Assembly: GCA_001606155.1 (NCBI GenBank)
Contig: LODT01000037.1
Coordinates: 1,116,001-1,180,000 of the forward strand
DNA from: Tieghemostelium lacteum
Lineage: Eukaryota; Evosea; Eumycetozoa; Dictyosteliales; Raperosteliaceae
Reading direction: 5' to 3'
Length of the DNA stretch: 64,000 nt
This document shows positions 45,799 through 57,055 of the stretch, piece by piece (within the stretch, counting starts at the first letter, position 1; each line of letters begins with the position of its first letter). The notes beneath the pieces were generated by a model that saw only the letters and a list, made by a program, of their open reading frames with translations, ran no database searches and had not been told where the DNA came from. Both the position numbers and the translations under genes were made by a program.

Positions 45799-48036
45799 TT
45801 ATTTTTGAATATTTTGGTGGTTATTGTTATCATTATGTTTTAATATGGTTGAAGAAGAAGAACGTTTGGTTAGCATTTGTTGAGTATTTTCATACTTGGT
45901 TACCCAAATTAATAGCCATTTGAGATCAGTTAACATGAATTTTAAACTTTTTGTCCAAGTATCATCATTGGAAAATTGCATTTTAATCTGATGACCTCCA
46001 ATATATTCTTTCTCTATTGGATAGGGTATGGAGAAATCTTTATCTTGACTCTTTATGTGATCACATAGTTCACGAATACACTGTAAAAAGGAAACCATAC
46101 CGTTATCAAATCTTCTGTACCAAAATAGACGACCTAAACTAATATCATTACTACCAAAGAGCTCGTAAACATCAGTGGCTGCAGTTGCATTAGCGCCAGG
46201 TTGAGGTTTTCTTTCAATCTTTGAACAACTGCCATTAGGTACCAAATTAAAGGTAGAGAATTGAAATCTCAAACGTTTTGCCATATTATCGAGTAATGAT
46301 ATTGCTAGACCCCAAGCAGCATTGATTTCATTCCATTCTACAGGTTGACTTGGTAATTTACCAAGTCTCAGTGAATTTATAGTACCAAAATGTCCATCAT
46401 GCCACAAATGAAATGCATCATTTAGAATAGAGGTCTGTTTCAGTTGTTCCAATTGTTCGTTTACCCATTTGGTCTGAACTTGTATACTATCTTGATCATC
46501 TTGGTTCTTGTATGCCTCAAAATGTAATTCTGAGAATTGTGACCAATATTGTGATTCTAATTGTCGTAATGTCTCTTGACGACCTTCTAATTCCTTTCGA
46601 AGAACTGATAGTTTCTGTCTCTCTTGATGTGTATTTTCCAAGAATTTCTTGAGATAGGTTTCATCTTCTTCCAATTTTGAAATTTCTTGATCTATTGTAG
46701 TCATTCTGAGATTATATTCTCTTTCTTTAAATTCCAACTCTTTTAGATATTTTCTGTATACATCACCATCTACAGTTGCATTTTCATCATCTTCCTCCAA
46801 TTCGGTGATTGCTAGTTTAGTACATTCCAAACACAGCGGTAGATCATATTGTATCAATTCTGTTGTAATTTTAAATAATGACATGGCTTGCATATATTTC
46901 TTTGTATTCATTGGGTTATTCATTGATGTTGTAGTTGTAGTTGTAGTTGTTGTAGTAGTTGTATTAATAACAGTAGTACCTGTATTATTGGTGAGTGATG
47001 ATGATGTAGATTGATTTGGTGATCCTAATTGTTGTGGTGATATATTGGTTGAGGTTGGTGTTGTCGATAATGAGTTATCAGATGCTGTTGGATGCTGTGA
47101 TAAATTTTGTTGTATATTTAAATTATCAGGTAAAATTGGTAATGATGCCAATGATAATGATTTTGAACTGGATCTTAAATATTTTAGTCTTTGTTTTGTA
47201 GGTGATTTTATATTATTCGAGTTTTGTGGTGATAGTAAATGTTGTTGTGATTTTTGTGATTTTAGTGAGTTTCCAAGTAATGTAGATCTCTTTGATTTAT
47301 TACTTCCTTCAATAGCATCTACTAGAATACTATTACTACTACTGCTAAATGTTTTAGATAGAGTAGTTGGATGTTTTTCAACTGTAACTTTTTGAATTTT
47401 TACATTATCAGATGATGTAGATGTTGTAGGTGTTGGTGATATTGGTTGTGATTGTGTAACACCATTAATTATTCTTGATGAAAGTAGATTACTTGAACTT
47501 GCTAGTCTATGCGATCCAAATGTAGTTTGTACTGTTGTTGGTGAAGTACTTTCACTCAGACTAATTTCACCTATACCTCCACTACTTCCGCTAATACTAT
47601 TATCCTGTTGTTGCTGATGTGGTTGGGTAGAAGATGATAAAGGTGAAATTGGTAATATTGGTGTAGTAGGTACAGATTGTGATATATCTTTCCTCTTAAA
47701 AAATCCACTTTTGAACTTTGAATAAGATTGTGCTTGATGTTGTTGAGGTATGGGTTGATCTATATATTTTGATGACAGAGATTGTAATGAATTGGTAGAA
47801 CTATTTGGTAACTTTAAAGATAATTGTTGAAGTTCTTTAATTAATGATAATATATCTGAAGTATCTGTTATCAAAAATTTAATCAAAATAAAAACTATAG
47901 TTAATATTGAGATGTAGATTCTATCTATTGTGAATCTATGTCTCCTACCATTCTTTAAAAATAGATTTTGATCAATATCTAGAAGTGATTCATCCAATTC
48001 CAATTGTTTTAGGCATTTTTGACAATACAACTCCAT
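45799..48036 (-). CDS. atg6: Atg6/Beclin-1 autophagy protein
   Basis: Subunit of the class III PI3-kinase (Vps34) complex in autophagosome formation. ATG 48036 gives 745 aa if read through, longer than animal Beclin because of Ser/Thr/Gln/Asn inserts. The N-terminal zinc-type motif is YCQKCLKQLELDESL, matching Beclin's CQRC...LKLD. A central coiled coil (about residues 415-505) follows LCLECTKLAI, the Beclin LCEEC motif. The C-terminal evolutionarily conserved domain starts at NDAFHLWHDGHFGTINSLRL and includes LPSQPVEWNEINAAWG and WTKSLKFMLTDLKWLLIWV. Bases 47948-47865 look like an 84-nt stopless intron (GTAGGA...AACAG); if spliced the protein has 717 aa and loses an odd hydrophobic stretch. 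Confidence 0.95.
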   Translation of the reverse strand: MELYCQKCLKQLELDESLLDIDQNLFLKNGRRHRFTIDRIYISILTIVFILIKFLITDTSDILSLIKELQQLSLKLPNSSTNSLQSLSSKYIDQPIPQQHQAQSYSKFKSGFFKRKDISQSVPTTPILPISPLSSSTQPHQQQQDNSISGSSGGIGEISLSESTSPTTVQTTFGSHRLASSSNLLSSRIINGVTQSQPISPTPTTSTSSDNVKIQKVTVEKHPTTLSKTFSSSSNSILVDAIEGSNKSKRSTLLGNSLKSQKSQQHLLSPQNSNNIKSPTKQRLKYLRSSSKSLSLASLPILPDNLNIQQNLSQHPTASDNSLSTTPTSTNISPQQLGSPNQSTSSSLTNNTGTTVINTTTTTTTTTTTTSMNNPMNTKKYMQAMSLFKITTELIQYDLPLCLECTKLAITELEEDDENATVDGDVYRKYLKELEFKEREYNLRMTTIDQEISKLEEDETYLKKFLENTHQERQKLSVLRKELEGRQETLRQLESQYWSQFSELHFEAYKNQDDQDSIQVQTKWVNEQLEQLKQTSILNDAFHLWHDGHFGTINSLRLGKLPSQPVEWNEINAAWGLAISLLDNMAKRLRFQFSTFNLVPNGSCSKIERKPQPGANATAATDVYELFGSNDISLGRLFWYRRFDNGMVSFLQCIRELCDHIKSQDKDFSIPYPIEKEYIGGHQIKMQFSNDDTWTKSLKFMLTDLKWLLIWVTKYENTQQMLTKRSSSSTILKHNDNNNHQNIQK

Positions 48037-48520
48037 CTTTGGATCTATAAGTTTACTATGATATTTGATATTGGTTTAAACTATAGTATTTCAATACATG
48101 TAATGAATTCTCTTTTAACTTTATAAAAAAGGGTATTATTATGTATTTCTTTTTTTCTTTTTTCAAATGTTATTACTGATACTACTGTACAAATTTAAAA
48201 TAAAATAAAAAAAAGTGATTTTTATGATTTTGCAAAATATTAATATCATAGGAAAAAAATTTTAATTGTGTTGGTGTATGTGTAATATTTGAAATAAAAA
48301 AAAATGGGAAATAAAAAAAAAAACTCAATATAACAATAATGTTTGTCTGTCTTTTTGAATTACTGGCTTTGTTGGTGTTTGATTTGATCACATTAATTAC
48401 AATCGATTCGTTTTTATGATTTTTCTTTGTTTTTCAAAACAATTAATTTCAATGAAATCAATTAAACATGACATTGTTATATAATTTTATTAATTCAAAT
48501 AACTTATATTTATAATTGTT
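48037..48520. other. Divergent intergenic region
   Basis: AT-rich region between Atg6 and the next plus-strand gene. A short minus-strand open frame at 48182-48391 is low-complexity and unsupported. Presumed promoters only. Confidence 0.4.
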
Positions 48521-49231
48521 ATGAATAATATAAACACCAAAGAAATTATAGTTATTAATAGTTCTAAAAGAACTACACAAAATAATAGATTTAATTTATT
48601 ATTTCAATGTAGTTATAGTGATTCATTAAAATCACATTATTACTTTCCTAAGTTAGAAATTGAATTTCTTGTTATTGGACAAAATGATATTGAGAAATTT
48701 CAAAACACCATAGTTCAATCTAGTGATTTTGATAAATTTTTAGAATCAATTCAATCAAACAAATCTAAAGGTTATATTATCATTGAATTTGAAAAATCTA
48801 CAAATATCCTTTTACATAATAATAATAAGCATAAACTTCATAGAAACCAATTTCCAGATGAATTTATAAAATTTCAAATTAATTATATGAAATTTAATTT
48901 ATCATTTCTTTTGAGTAATAATTCATTTGAAACTATCGATGTAATTTTAGAAATCATTGAAAAATATTTAATTTTATTCAGAAGATCAATTGAGGAAAAG
49001 TTATTAAGATTAGAACCAACTCAAGAATCTGTTACTCTTAGATTACTATTACAAAGTAATAGTGAACTTTCTCTTGACCAATGTAAATTAATTTATAAAC
49101 ACTACCCATACATTGGTTTACTTTTAAAACAAAAACCTCAAGATATATCCAAACATACCAATATCTCATTAGGTCATATACAATCAATATTTAATTATTT
49201 TCAACAAAATGATTCCAAACATAATTTTTAA
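48521..49231 (+). CDS. Possible ERCC1/XPF-fold protein with C-terminal HhH
   Basis: Single exon, 236 aa, acidic-basic mixed. The layout suggests a degenerate nuclease-like fold of the ERCC4/ERCC1 type. An N-terminal alpha/beta part contains strands such as KGYIIIEFEKSTNILL and NYMKFNLSFLLS. A C-terminal helical piece, LSLDQCKLIYKHYPYIGLLL followed by DISKHTNISLGHIQSIFNYF, has the helix-hairpin-helix spacing seen in XPF/ERCC1, FAAP24 and SPO16-like proteins. No nuclease motif (ERKxxxD) is present, as in the inactive partners. The assignment is my inference from pattern only; it could be a lineage-specific protein. No signal peptide or membrane segment. Confidence 0.6.
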   Translation: MNNINTKEIIVINSSKRTTQNNRFNLLFQCSYSDSLKSHYYFPKLEIEFLVIGQNDIEKFQNTIVQSSDFDKFLESIQSNKSKGYIIIEFEKSTNILLHNNNKHKLHRNQFPDEFIKFQINYMKFNLSFLLSNNSFETIDVILEIIEKYLILFRRSIEEKLLRLEPTQESVTLRLLLQSNSELSLDQCKLIYKHYPYIGLLLKQKPQDISKHTNISLGHIQSIFNYFQQNDSKHNF

Positions 49232-49349
49232 CAATAAATAGTACAATCCCCTCTACCCATTTGTCTTCTTCTTCTTCTTCATTACATTTATTTAAATTTT
49301 TAAATAAATAAATTTTTATTCAAAAAAAAAAAAGCTAGCTTAATATATT

Positions 49350-50137
49350 TTAATAAACTTGATCCACAATGCTACTACTTCCATGCATAGGTAAATTTGG
49401 AGGTGGATAAACTAAAATTAAACTTACTTGAATAAATGACAAAATAGAAGCTAGAATATTTGGACCATAAACATAAACATCATCAATTAATAAACCAAAA
49501 ACAGTCCAACTTAAACCACATAATAATGATCCTATTGCAACCTGTTTCAACATTCCATCACTATTTTTCAAACGAATGACACTTGACAACTTTTCAAGTG
49601 GTGATGCAAACATTAAGACACAAATTACACAAGATAGAATACCTAAATTATCTACTCTAACTTGATGATCTGAACTTGAAAAACTAAATCCTAAAATTGA
49701 AACTCCAATCAGAAATCCTCCAATTACTTGGAATTTAAATTTACTTTCCTAATTAATGTTTCATTATTAGCATATAATAGGTATAGATTGTATGTGATGT
49801 ATAGGTAACCTACATGTGAATATAACCAATATATATAAGCATAATAGGATGATAATATAAAACCAATGTTATTAACTAGAAACATTGTTTTGTTACTTGT
49901 AAGTACTGCATAACAAACCCATAGAAAACAACTTAATGATGTCATTATAAATTGTAATCCTGCAACAGAACCAACTGATTTCTTTTGTATAATTTGTTTA
50001 ATTGTTGAATAGGGTCCAAAGTATAATGATATAGTTATAAATGTGGCTAATAATGAAAACAATCCTAATAGATAGGAATGACTACTTTCAGTTTCTGATC
50101 CTGAGTTTAATGGTAATATAACCTCTGACTGATCCAT
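49350..50137 (-). CDS. SWEET-family sugar transporter
   Basis: Seven-helix facilitator of the MtN3/SWEET family that moves sugars across membranes. Exons 50137-49814 and 49748-49350 join in phase 0 over a 65-nt intron (GTAGGT...AATTAG), giving 240 aa. The first MtN3 repeat shows LYFGPYSTIKQIIQKKSVGS, then FIMTSLSCFLWVCYAVLTSN and LVNNIGFILSSYYAYIYWLY. After a linker helix the second repeat shows FASPLEKLSSVIRLKNSDGM, then LLCGLSWTVFGLLIDDVYVY and GPNILASILSFIQVSLILVY. Both triple-helix bundles and the conserved Pro and Asn positions are present. The C-terminal tail is short. Substrate and membrane cannot be told from sequence. Confidence 0.93.
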
Positions 50138-50311
50138 ATCTTTATACTTTTATTCTCCCACTTATCTATTTGGTAGCATTGAAAAAAAATTAAAAAAATG
50201 AAGAGTTACTTTGACAAGGAGTTTTATCTTCTGTGTAGTTTTTTTGGTTTTTATTTTGTTCAACAACATCACTTTTGCCAACTAAGCATAAAAAAATAAG
50301 AAATATCTCTT

Positions 50312-51288
50312 TTAAGCTTGGTTTGGGTTTGCAGTGTTTGAGTCAACACGATAGATGAAATCATTGAGTAGACCAAGACCAAGTTCAGAGATTGGTGTGG
50401 TTGAATATTTTCTAAAGGCAGAAGGTATTTTGTTAATAGATATACATTTCTTACCAAACCTATCTACACCAGCCCACGCAACAAAAATCTTTAATTGGCA
50501 ACCTATAGTATCACATTTCAGTGAACTTGGTTTTACACCACATTGACCATCTAAACAACGTCCACAATCTTTACATGTAGATTTTAGTCTATCACCATCC
50601 CAAATGGCATCAATAATAATTCCACTATCCAATTGAACTATTGCAGTTAGATAATTTACCATTACACCACTATCATTCTCATAGAATGGGTCATAGATAT
50701 GTTTAGGTTCGAGTAGTAATGGAACTTGTTTAGTTACATTTACCATCTCATAGTTTACCAATTTAGTTTCATTATATGTCAATTCACTGTTTTTACAACC
50801 TGTAACATCTACTCTAGTTCCATTTTCCATTGTACAATTTAGGGTTTTAACCTCATATACTGAATTATCAATATAAGTTGTTATATTTCTTTTACCAGGA
50901 AACTCTAACCAAATTGTTATATTTGGGTTATGCATAATACTACTATTGGCTACATCAATATCAATGAATATTAATGATTTCTAGTAAATTTTAAAAATAA
51001 CTTAAAGTTTTACATACAATTTGGTATTTGTAGAGTTGTAAATTCATCTACACGTGGATGAAATGTTACAGATGCTTCAAAATGTGTATAATTATCACGA
51101 ATATATAATTTACACCAACTCCAATCGTATCTCTGTAGTTTAGTTATATTTTTACCTTGATCACCTCTATTTACATCTCCTAAATATAGTTTTGGACCAT
51201 GCACAATTTGTGAATTGTATCCAATCAATTGAAATATTAAAATTAAAAAAACTAAAAAATAAATATTTTTATAATACATGATATACAA
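50312..51288 (-). CDS. Secreted glycoprotein of unknown family
   Basis: Exons 51288-51018 and 50949-50312 join in phase 1 across a 68-nt intron (GTATGT...GATGTAG), giving 302 aa. A signal peptide is clear (IYFLVFLILIFQLIGYNSQ). The mature part has many N-glycosylation sequons (NIT, NYT, NCT, NGT, NET, NVT, NDS) and paired cysteines, including a tight cluster CKDCGRCLDGQC followed by LKCDTIGCQL. The last residues (STTPISELGLGLLNDFIYRV) are not a membrane tail, so it is likely soluble and exported. I do not recognise the family. The join uses the acceptor GATGTAG because the nearer CTAG acceptor does not keep phase. Confidence 0.75.
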
Positions 51289-51490
51289 TTGTTATTTGAT
51301 GAAATAAAAAAAAATAAATAAAACCTAAGTGTTTGTGGGTGTGTGTTTAGTTTTCAAATATTTGAAAAAGAAATCCAATTTATTTATAGACAAAACCAAA
51401 CTATTAGACAATTTCATTGGTTAAGTAATTAAGTTGGAAAATTTTTTTTTTGATTTTTAGAGTTTTGTCCAAATAAGTTATCGATTGACA

Positions 51491-54400
51491 ATGTTAAACA
51501 GCACCATAGATGAACATTCACAATCTAACGAAATTGATAATGATAATAAAAATAATATAGTTAAAGTAAATTATTTAAATCAATTACCATCAGCACCTAA
51601 TTGGTACAGTACACAGATATCAGATAGTAATTGTTTAGGTATTTATATATATGCATCAAAATCAACTATACAACTATTTAATATAAATGAAAAGTCTTTA
51701 TTTTATTTCCAATAGTGATGAAAATTGATATTAATGTAGTCAACCTATCAATTATATAGAAAGTTTATAGGTGAATTAATAGGACATAAAGACAGAATAC
51801 AGTCTATTGCTTTTCATAAATATCATTCAAATTTAGTTATATCAGGATCTGATGATAAAACTGTTAGACTTTGGAATATTGATGATTTATCTTGTGTATC
51901 TTATCATAAAATACACAAGAATACAATTACATTTGTAACTAGTTCACCTAAATTGATTAACAATGTTGATAATAGTGAAAATACAAATGTAAATAGTAAT
52001 GGTGATCTTATAGTTAGCTCTGATAAAGATGGTAATTTAGTATTTTGGAGAACTGAAACCAATCATTTAGAGATTATTCAACCTCTAAGTAGTAATAATA
52101 CAATGATTACCTACTTAACAATATCACCATTGAATCCTGACATTTTAGCTATTGGTTATAATAATGGTTTAGTAGTATTATTTAATATACTACTAAAGAG
52201 AATAATAACAAAGATTAGTGCCCATGATCAAGATATACTTTCAATACAATGGCTAAATACTAAAACCCTACTTCAATCCACTTCTACTGATCAACAACAA
52301 CAGCAACCTGAACATCAACAACAACAACAAACTAATGATAATATTGATAATTTATATATTGCAACATCATCTAAAGATAAATCTATTAAAGTTTGGAAAC
52401 AAGTAGGTAACAAGGTGGAAGATAGTGGTATGCACCAGTTTATTCACTGGTTTCCAAATAAACATTCAACACAATATCAAGGTATAACTGAAAAATCACA
52501 AAGACCATGGATAACTCTAAACTATTCATTTGAATTACCACATTTATTGATATCAACATCAACAACTTGTGATATATTATCTTGGAATTTATTAGATCCA
52601 AAATTAAAACCTGAAAAGTTTTCAACAGCACACCAAAGATCAATATTCAATTTAACAACTACTTCTATTCTCTCTTCTTCATCTTCTTCTAGTACAACAA
52701 AATACAGTAAATCATTAATATCAATATCATTAGATAGACAAATTATATTGTGGGAAGGGTTTAAGGCTAAATGGAAGGTAACTGGTTTAGGTGGTTTTGT
52801 TTATAGTTTAGATTGTGATTCATTTAATCCTAATCAGATTGCAGTTGCTTGTGGTGATCAAACTATTAGGCTATGGACACCTGGTAACAGTAACATAAAC
52901 TATGATAGTCTGGATTCAAAGTCACTTTGGAAAGGTATACAATCGAAAGTTACAGCACTGGAAATTAATAAAATATCAGATCATGATCTAATTGCATTTG
53001 GTATGGATGATGGTAGAGTTGCAATCTATAATACAAGCTCAAATCAGACATTGGTGTTCCCTGGTGGTCATAAATCTGAAATTTATGAAGTTCAATGGAG
53101 AAACAATTGTTCTAATGAAACCTCTACTACAACTGAAAAACTATTATATTCAGTTGGAGGAAATTCTCTATTGGAATGGAAATCGAATGCCAATGGTTCA
53201 TTTAGTAGTGAAAAAGTTAAATGTACCAATATATTTCAATTACTTTCACCAGTACCTTTGAACACCAATCTAAAAATTACAGGATTTCAATGGAATCAGT
53301 CTGGTGATAAGTTAGCTTTAGGTATGAATGATGGTACTTTAGAGATTTATAATAGTCAATTTCAACTATTATCTAAAATTAAAAATCACAAAAAGTATAT
53401 AACTAGAGTTAAATGGAATCCATTTGATAAGAATTATCTAGTTACTGCCTCTGCTGAAAAGACTATATATCTATATAAGTTATCTGAAAATGATCAACAA
53501 TCAAATACCCTGAATATTCAAGCTATTGCTCAATTGGTTGGACATAGTACAGCTGTTTGTGGTATTGCATGGTCTCCTCATAATAATAATCTTTTAGCAT
53601 CTGCATCTGCTGATTCAACAGTACAAGTTTGGGATATCTCAAATGTTTTACAAATAGATGATAATAATAATGGAGATTTACCAACAATAGAATCAATTTC
53701 AGTTTTAAGAGGACATGAGTCAAAAGTTTATTCAGTATTGTGGTCTCTAACTGACCCTGATATTCTTTACTCTGGTGGTGAAGATCAATCTGTAAAGATT
53801 TGGAATTTTAAATTACAAAAGACAACAAGCAACTCAGTTAAGAAAAATAATAATAATTCAAAATTAATAAGTTTACCAGTAACAACTACCTCTACAGCTA
53901 CTGTACCAACTATTACACCAGTAAATATAGAATCAACATCTAATAGTACAACAAATACTATAAATAATAGTAAAGAAATCAAAATTGTTGAAGATTTATA
54001 TTCTTTATCATCAACAAAGAAATCTAATCAAATATTACCAATATCGAAATCCACTGAAAAGTCATGTTCTTTGGAATCAGTTGTACAGTTGAATGATTAT
54101 TATAAATCAACACAAAATACCAAGCAAAATGAAAGTTGTGAAAAAGTGGAAATTGGTGGTGACGATATATTCTCATTGAATTTGGATGATATATCTAGAT
54201 TGATAAAACAAGAATCTGATGAACTACTTAGGAAATCTGATATTGATAATTACTTTTCAATCGAACAATGGTCTGGTCAAGAAGGATTCAAAGAGTCGCT
54301 ATACCAAATTGTTAAACAAGGTAAACTGACTGCCAATGTAGTAGCTCTTAGTATACAAGGTGGTAGAGATGTTTGGGAACGTATGTGTCTAATCTATTCT

Positions 54401-54724
54401 AAACATTTATCATGTATTGGTGATTATCATATGGCTGTAAGCTACCTATTGGCGATTGGTAAAGTTGATGATGCAATTCAATTGTACAGACAAAATAGAC
54501 TCTGGAGAGAAGCTATCTTATTAGCAAAATCCAGGTTACCAATCAACCATCCAATTCTAGATCAACTATTTCTTGATTGGGCTGATCACTCAAAAGATCA
54601 GAATTTTTATCATGCATTGAAATGTTACCTATCAACCTCCAAAAATAATACACAATCAAAAGAGAAATTACTTGAAATTATCAATTCAAACCCAGATAAA
54701 TTTTCTTTTTTGTTGAACGAATAG
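51491..54724 (+). CDS. gemin5: Gemin5-like WD40 protein
   Basis: RNA-binding subunit of the SMN complex that recognises snRNAs. The N-terminus LPSAPNWYSTQISDSNCLGI matches the start of animal Gemin5 (PSPNWYC...). Exon 2 opens with FIGELIGHKDRIQSI, Gemin5's (V/I)GEL(V/I)GH blade. About a dozen WD repeats in two propellers follow, including LGGFVYSLDCDSFNPNQIAV and WKGIQSKVTAL, both Gemin5-typical. The C-terminal helical part QLYRQNRLWREAILLAKSRL matches the Gemin5 TPR-like dimerisation domain, but the animal protein's further C-terminal region is absent. Best model: exons 51491-51693 and 51760-54724, 1055 aa. The donor would be the unusual GTCTTT, so the first junction is uncertain. Confidence 0.88.
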
Positions 54725-54941
54725 TTTTGTCGCCAAACAAAAATAAAGATTTTGCAATTCATCAAAAACCTTTTAAAAAAAAAATAAAAAATATCACATC
54801 AACGTTCTGTGATTCTGTAGGATATTTTGGTGTAATTAGAAACAATCCAACATTAACAATGTGAAGTTTTTTTTTTATTTATAAATAGTATTTTAAATTT
54901 GTATCACCACCATTAATCATATTTTTATTTCAATTAATAAA

Positions 54942-55107
54942 ATGAAATTCAGTTTATTTAGAGAAGGAGTTGTATTTTCGCCTCGTACACCAGTTAAAAG
55001 ACCACCAACCTCAGATGATTTAGGTTTGTATTTTAACATCAAACATTTTAAATATCCAATATACTAATTATGAAAAACTATGTTTAGGTTTTAATCCAAG
55101 AAAATAA
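54942..55107 (+). CDS. Spliced microprotein, 33 residues
   Basis: A short gene candidate in the Gemin5-Krs spacer. ATG 54942 in a good A-rich context opens MKFSLFREGVVFSPRTPVKR, followed by PPTSDDL. Donor 55024 (GTTTGT) and acceptor ending 55087 (TGTTTAG) remove a 64-nt intron, and exon 2 (55088-55107) adds GFNPRK and a stop. The exon part is clearly richer in G and C than the flanks and has a polar, Pro/Arg-rich composition unlike random AT DNA. Without splicing the frame ends in a different short tail. I do not recognise it. Confidence 0.55.
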
Positions 55108-55540
55108 ACATTTTTCATTTCAGTGATAATTACTTTATACTATGTGACTTTAAATTAAAATAATAAAAGGTGTGCCTAGTATTATACCCCAACAATACAC
55201 CATTAGGAATTTTTATAAAAAATATTTTTCAAAAGATTTCCAATCCATTATTGAAATAATTTGAGTTAATTTTAATAATATTAATTCATGGTAAAGATAA
55301 TTATAGATAGTCTATTATAATACAAAATAAAACATGTTTTAATCCGATCTGCGATCGAAAAAACTTAAAAAATTTTTTTTTTTAAAAATGTAGGCCATAT
55401 TTTTTGCAAAATTTGATTTTTTGCCTCACCACTATATTATTTATTATTTATTTTAATCCAAATAACCACACATATATACACAACAATCATATATTTAAAT
55501 ATATACATCAATATATACAGAAAAAAAAATAAAAGAAAAG
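55108..55540. other. Intergenic region upstream of the Krs kinase
   Basis: AT-rich spacer with T and A runs at about 55360-55385 just ahead of the kinase leader. No supported open frame or RNA gene. Confidence 0.4.
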
Positions 55541-56959
55541 ATGTCATTAACAGCATCAGATATCTCACAAGAAGATCCAGAACAATTATTTCGAGTATTA
55601 GAAGTAATTGGACAAGGTAGTTTTGGAGTAGTTTGTACATGTATAAATACACAGAGTAATCAAGTTGTTGCAATTAAATTTGTAGAAATGGAAACTGATG
55701 AGAATTCCTCACTAAAGAGGGAGATTACTATTCTAAAGAATACATTTCAGTGTCCATATATAGTTAGATATCATGGTTGTTATCTAAAAGAGAATAATCT
55801 AATGATAGTCATGGAATACTGTGATGGTGGTTCCATTTTAGATATCATGCAAATGTGTAAAAGAACTCTTACTGAGATTCAGATATCAGCAATCCTCTAT
55901 CAGGTTTTGGAAGGTTTGATATATCTTCACGATCACAAGATACTTCATCGTGACATTAAAGCTGGTAATGTATTAGTAAACCAAAAGGGTGAGGCTAAAC
56001 TCGCAGACTTTGGTGTAAGTGCCATTTTGGTAAATACAGGTTTCAAACAAAAAACAGTAGTTGGTTCACCTTATTGGATGAGTCCAGAGGTTATCTCACT
56101 ACCAAAAGGCAGTACTGGTTATGATAGTAAAGCTGATATCTGGTCATTAGGTATCACCGCCATTGAAATGGCTGAATCCAAACCACCAAATTTCAATTTG
56201 ACACCAATTAAAGTAATTTTTGTTATACCATTTAGAAATCCACCAACTCTTGAGAAACCCGATCAATGGTCAAGAGAATTCAATGATTTTGTGACACAAT
56301 GTCTCAAGAAGGAATCTGAAAAGAGACCAACTGCTAAGGATCTTCTGAATCATCCTTTTATACTCAAGGGTAAAGATAAAGCTCGTGAGATTATTAGTGA
56401 ATTGGTAGAAGAATGTATACCACTAATGAAAGAATACAGGAGACAAAAAGCTGAAGAAGAAGAACAGGATCAAGATGAAAATAGTAGTAATGGTACTGTG
56501 AATCCAAGTAGTGGTGGTACAACTACAACTACCAGTAGTTCAAATACAGTACAAAAAGGTACTTTACTTAAAATTAATACCAAAACTCAAACTGCAACTA
56601 TTATGGATGAGAATGGTATCAATATCAGTCATATTAAACATCCTTCTAGAAATCATCACCAAAAAGGTAGTATTGCTTTAGGTACTGATGATCTAAGTAG
56701 TCAGAATAGTGGTACTGTTGTCTATGGTTCTGCTACTTTCCAAGACGATTCAGAAGATAGTGGTTCTGTAGTTTTCAAAGGCACTCTACAGGATCAATTT
56801 GAAAAATTAAAATTAAAATATGAACAACATCAAGCAAAAATTAAACAGCAACAAGTAACTTCCTCTGATGATGATTATGATGAGGATGATGATGACGAAG
56901 ATGAAAACAGTGATAATGATGATAATTTTAAATCTGGTTCTGTAGTATTTACAAAATAA
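55541..56959 (+). CDS. Krs/MST-type STE20 (Hippo) protein kinase
   Basis: Serine/threonine kinase of the GCK-II (MST/Hippo) group; dictyostelid relatives KrsA and KrsB act in adhesion and chemotaxis. Single exon, 472 aa. The kinase domain (17-275) has the glycine loop VIGQGSFGVV, Lys 46 in VVAIKF, HRDIKAGNVLV with Asp 138, DFGVS (156-158) and activation segment VVGSPYWMSPEVI. MST-specific marks are ITAIEMAESKPP, IKVIFVIPFRNPPTL and the helix after the domain (ISELVEECIPLMKEYRR). The C-terminal part has several SG(T/S)VV(Y/F) motifs, similar in place to the DGTMV/SGTMV motifs of MST kinases, and a coiled segment (DQFEKLKLKYEQHQAKIKQQ). A clear SARAH domain is not seen. KrsA and KrsB cannot be told apart here. 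Confidence 0.92.
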   Translation: MSLTASDISQEDPEQLFRVLEVIGQGSFGVVCTCINTQSNQVVAIKFVEMETDENSSLKREITILKNTFQCPYIVRYHGCYLKENNLMIVMEYCDGGSILDIMQMCKRTLTEIQISAILYQVLEGLIYLHDHKILHRDIKAGNVLVNQKGEAKLADFGVSAILVNTGFKQKTVVGSPYWMSPEVISLPKGSTGYDSKADIWSLGITAIEMAESKPPNFNLTPIKVIFVIPFRNPPTLEKPDQWSREFNDFVTQCLKKESEKRPTAKDLLNHPFILKGKDKAREIISELVEECIPLMKEYRRQKAEEEEQDQDENSSNGTVNPSSGGTTTTTSSSNTVQKGTLLKINTKTQTATIMDENGINISHIKHPSRNHHQKGSIALGTDDLSSQNSGTVVYGSATFQDDSEDSGSVVFKGTLQDQFEKLKLKYEQHQAKIKQQQVTSSDDDYDEDDDDEDENSDNDDNFKSGSVVFTK

Positions 56960-57055
56960 AAATCAAATCCTCTTCCTCAGCTCTCCAAGAATACTGATAC
57001 TATTAAAGATAATTATATTCTGGAAATAATTTATTTATTCTACTCGAATTTTTAA

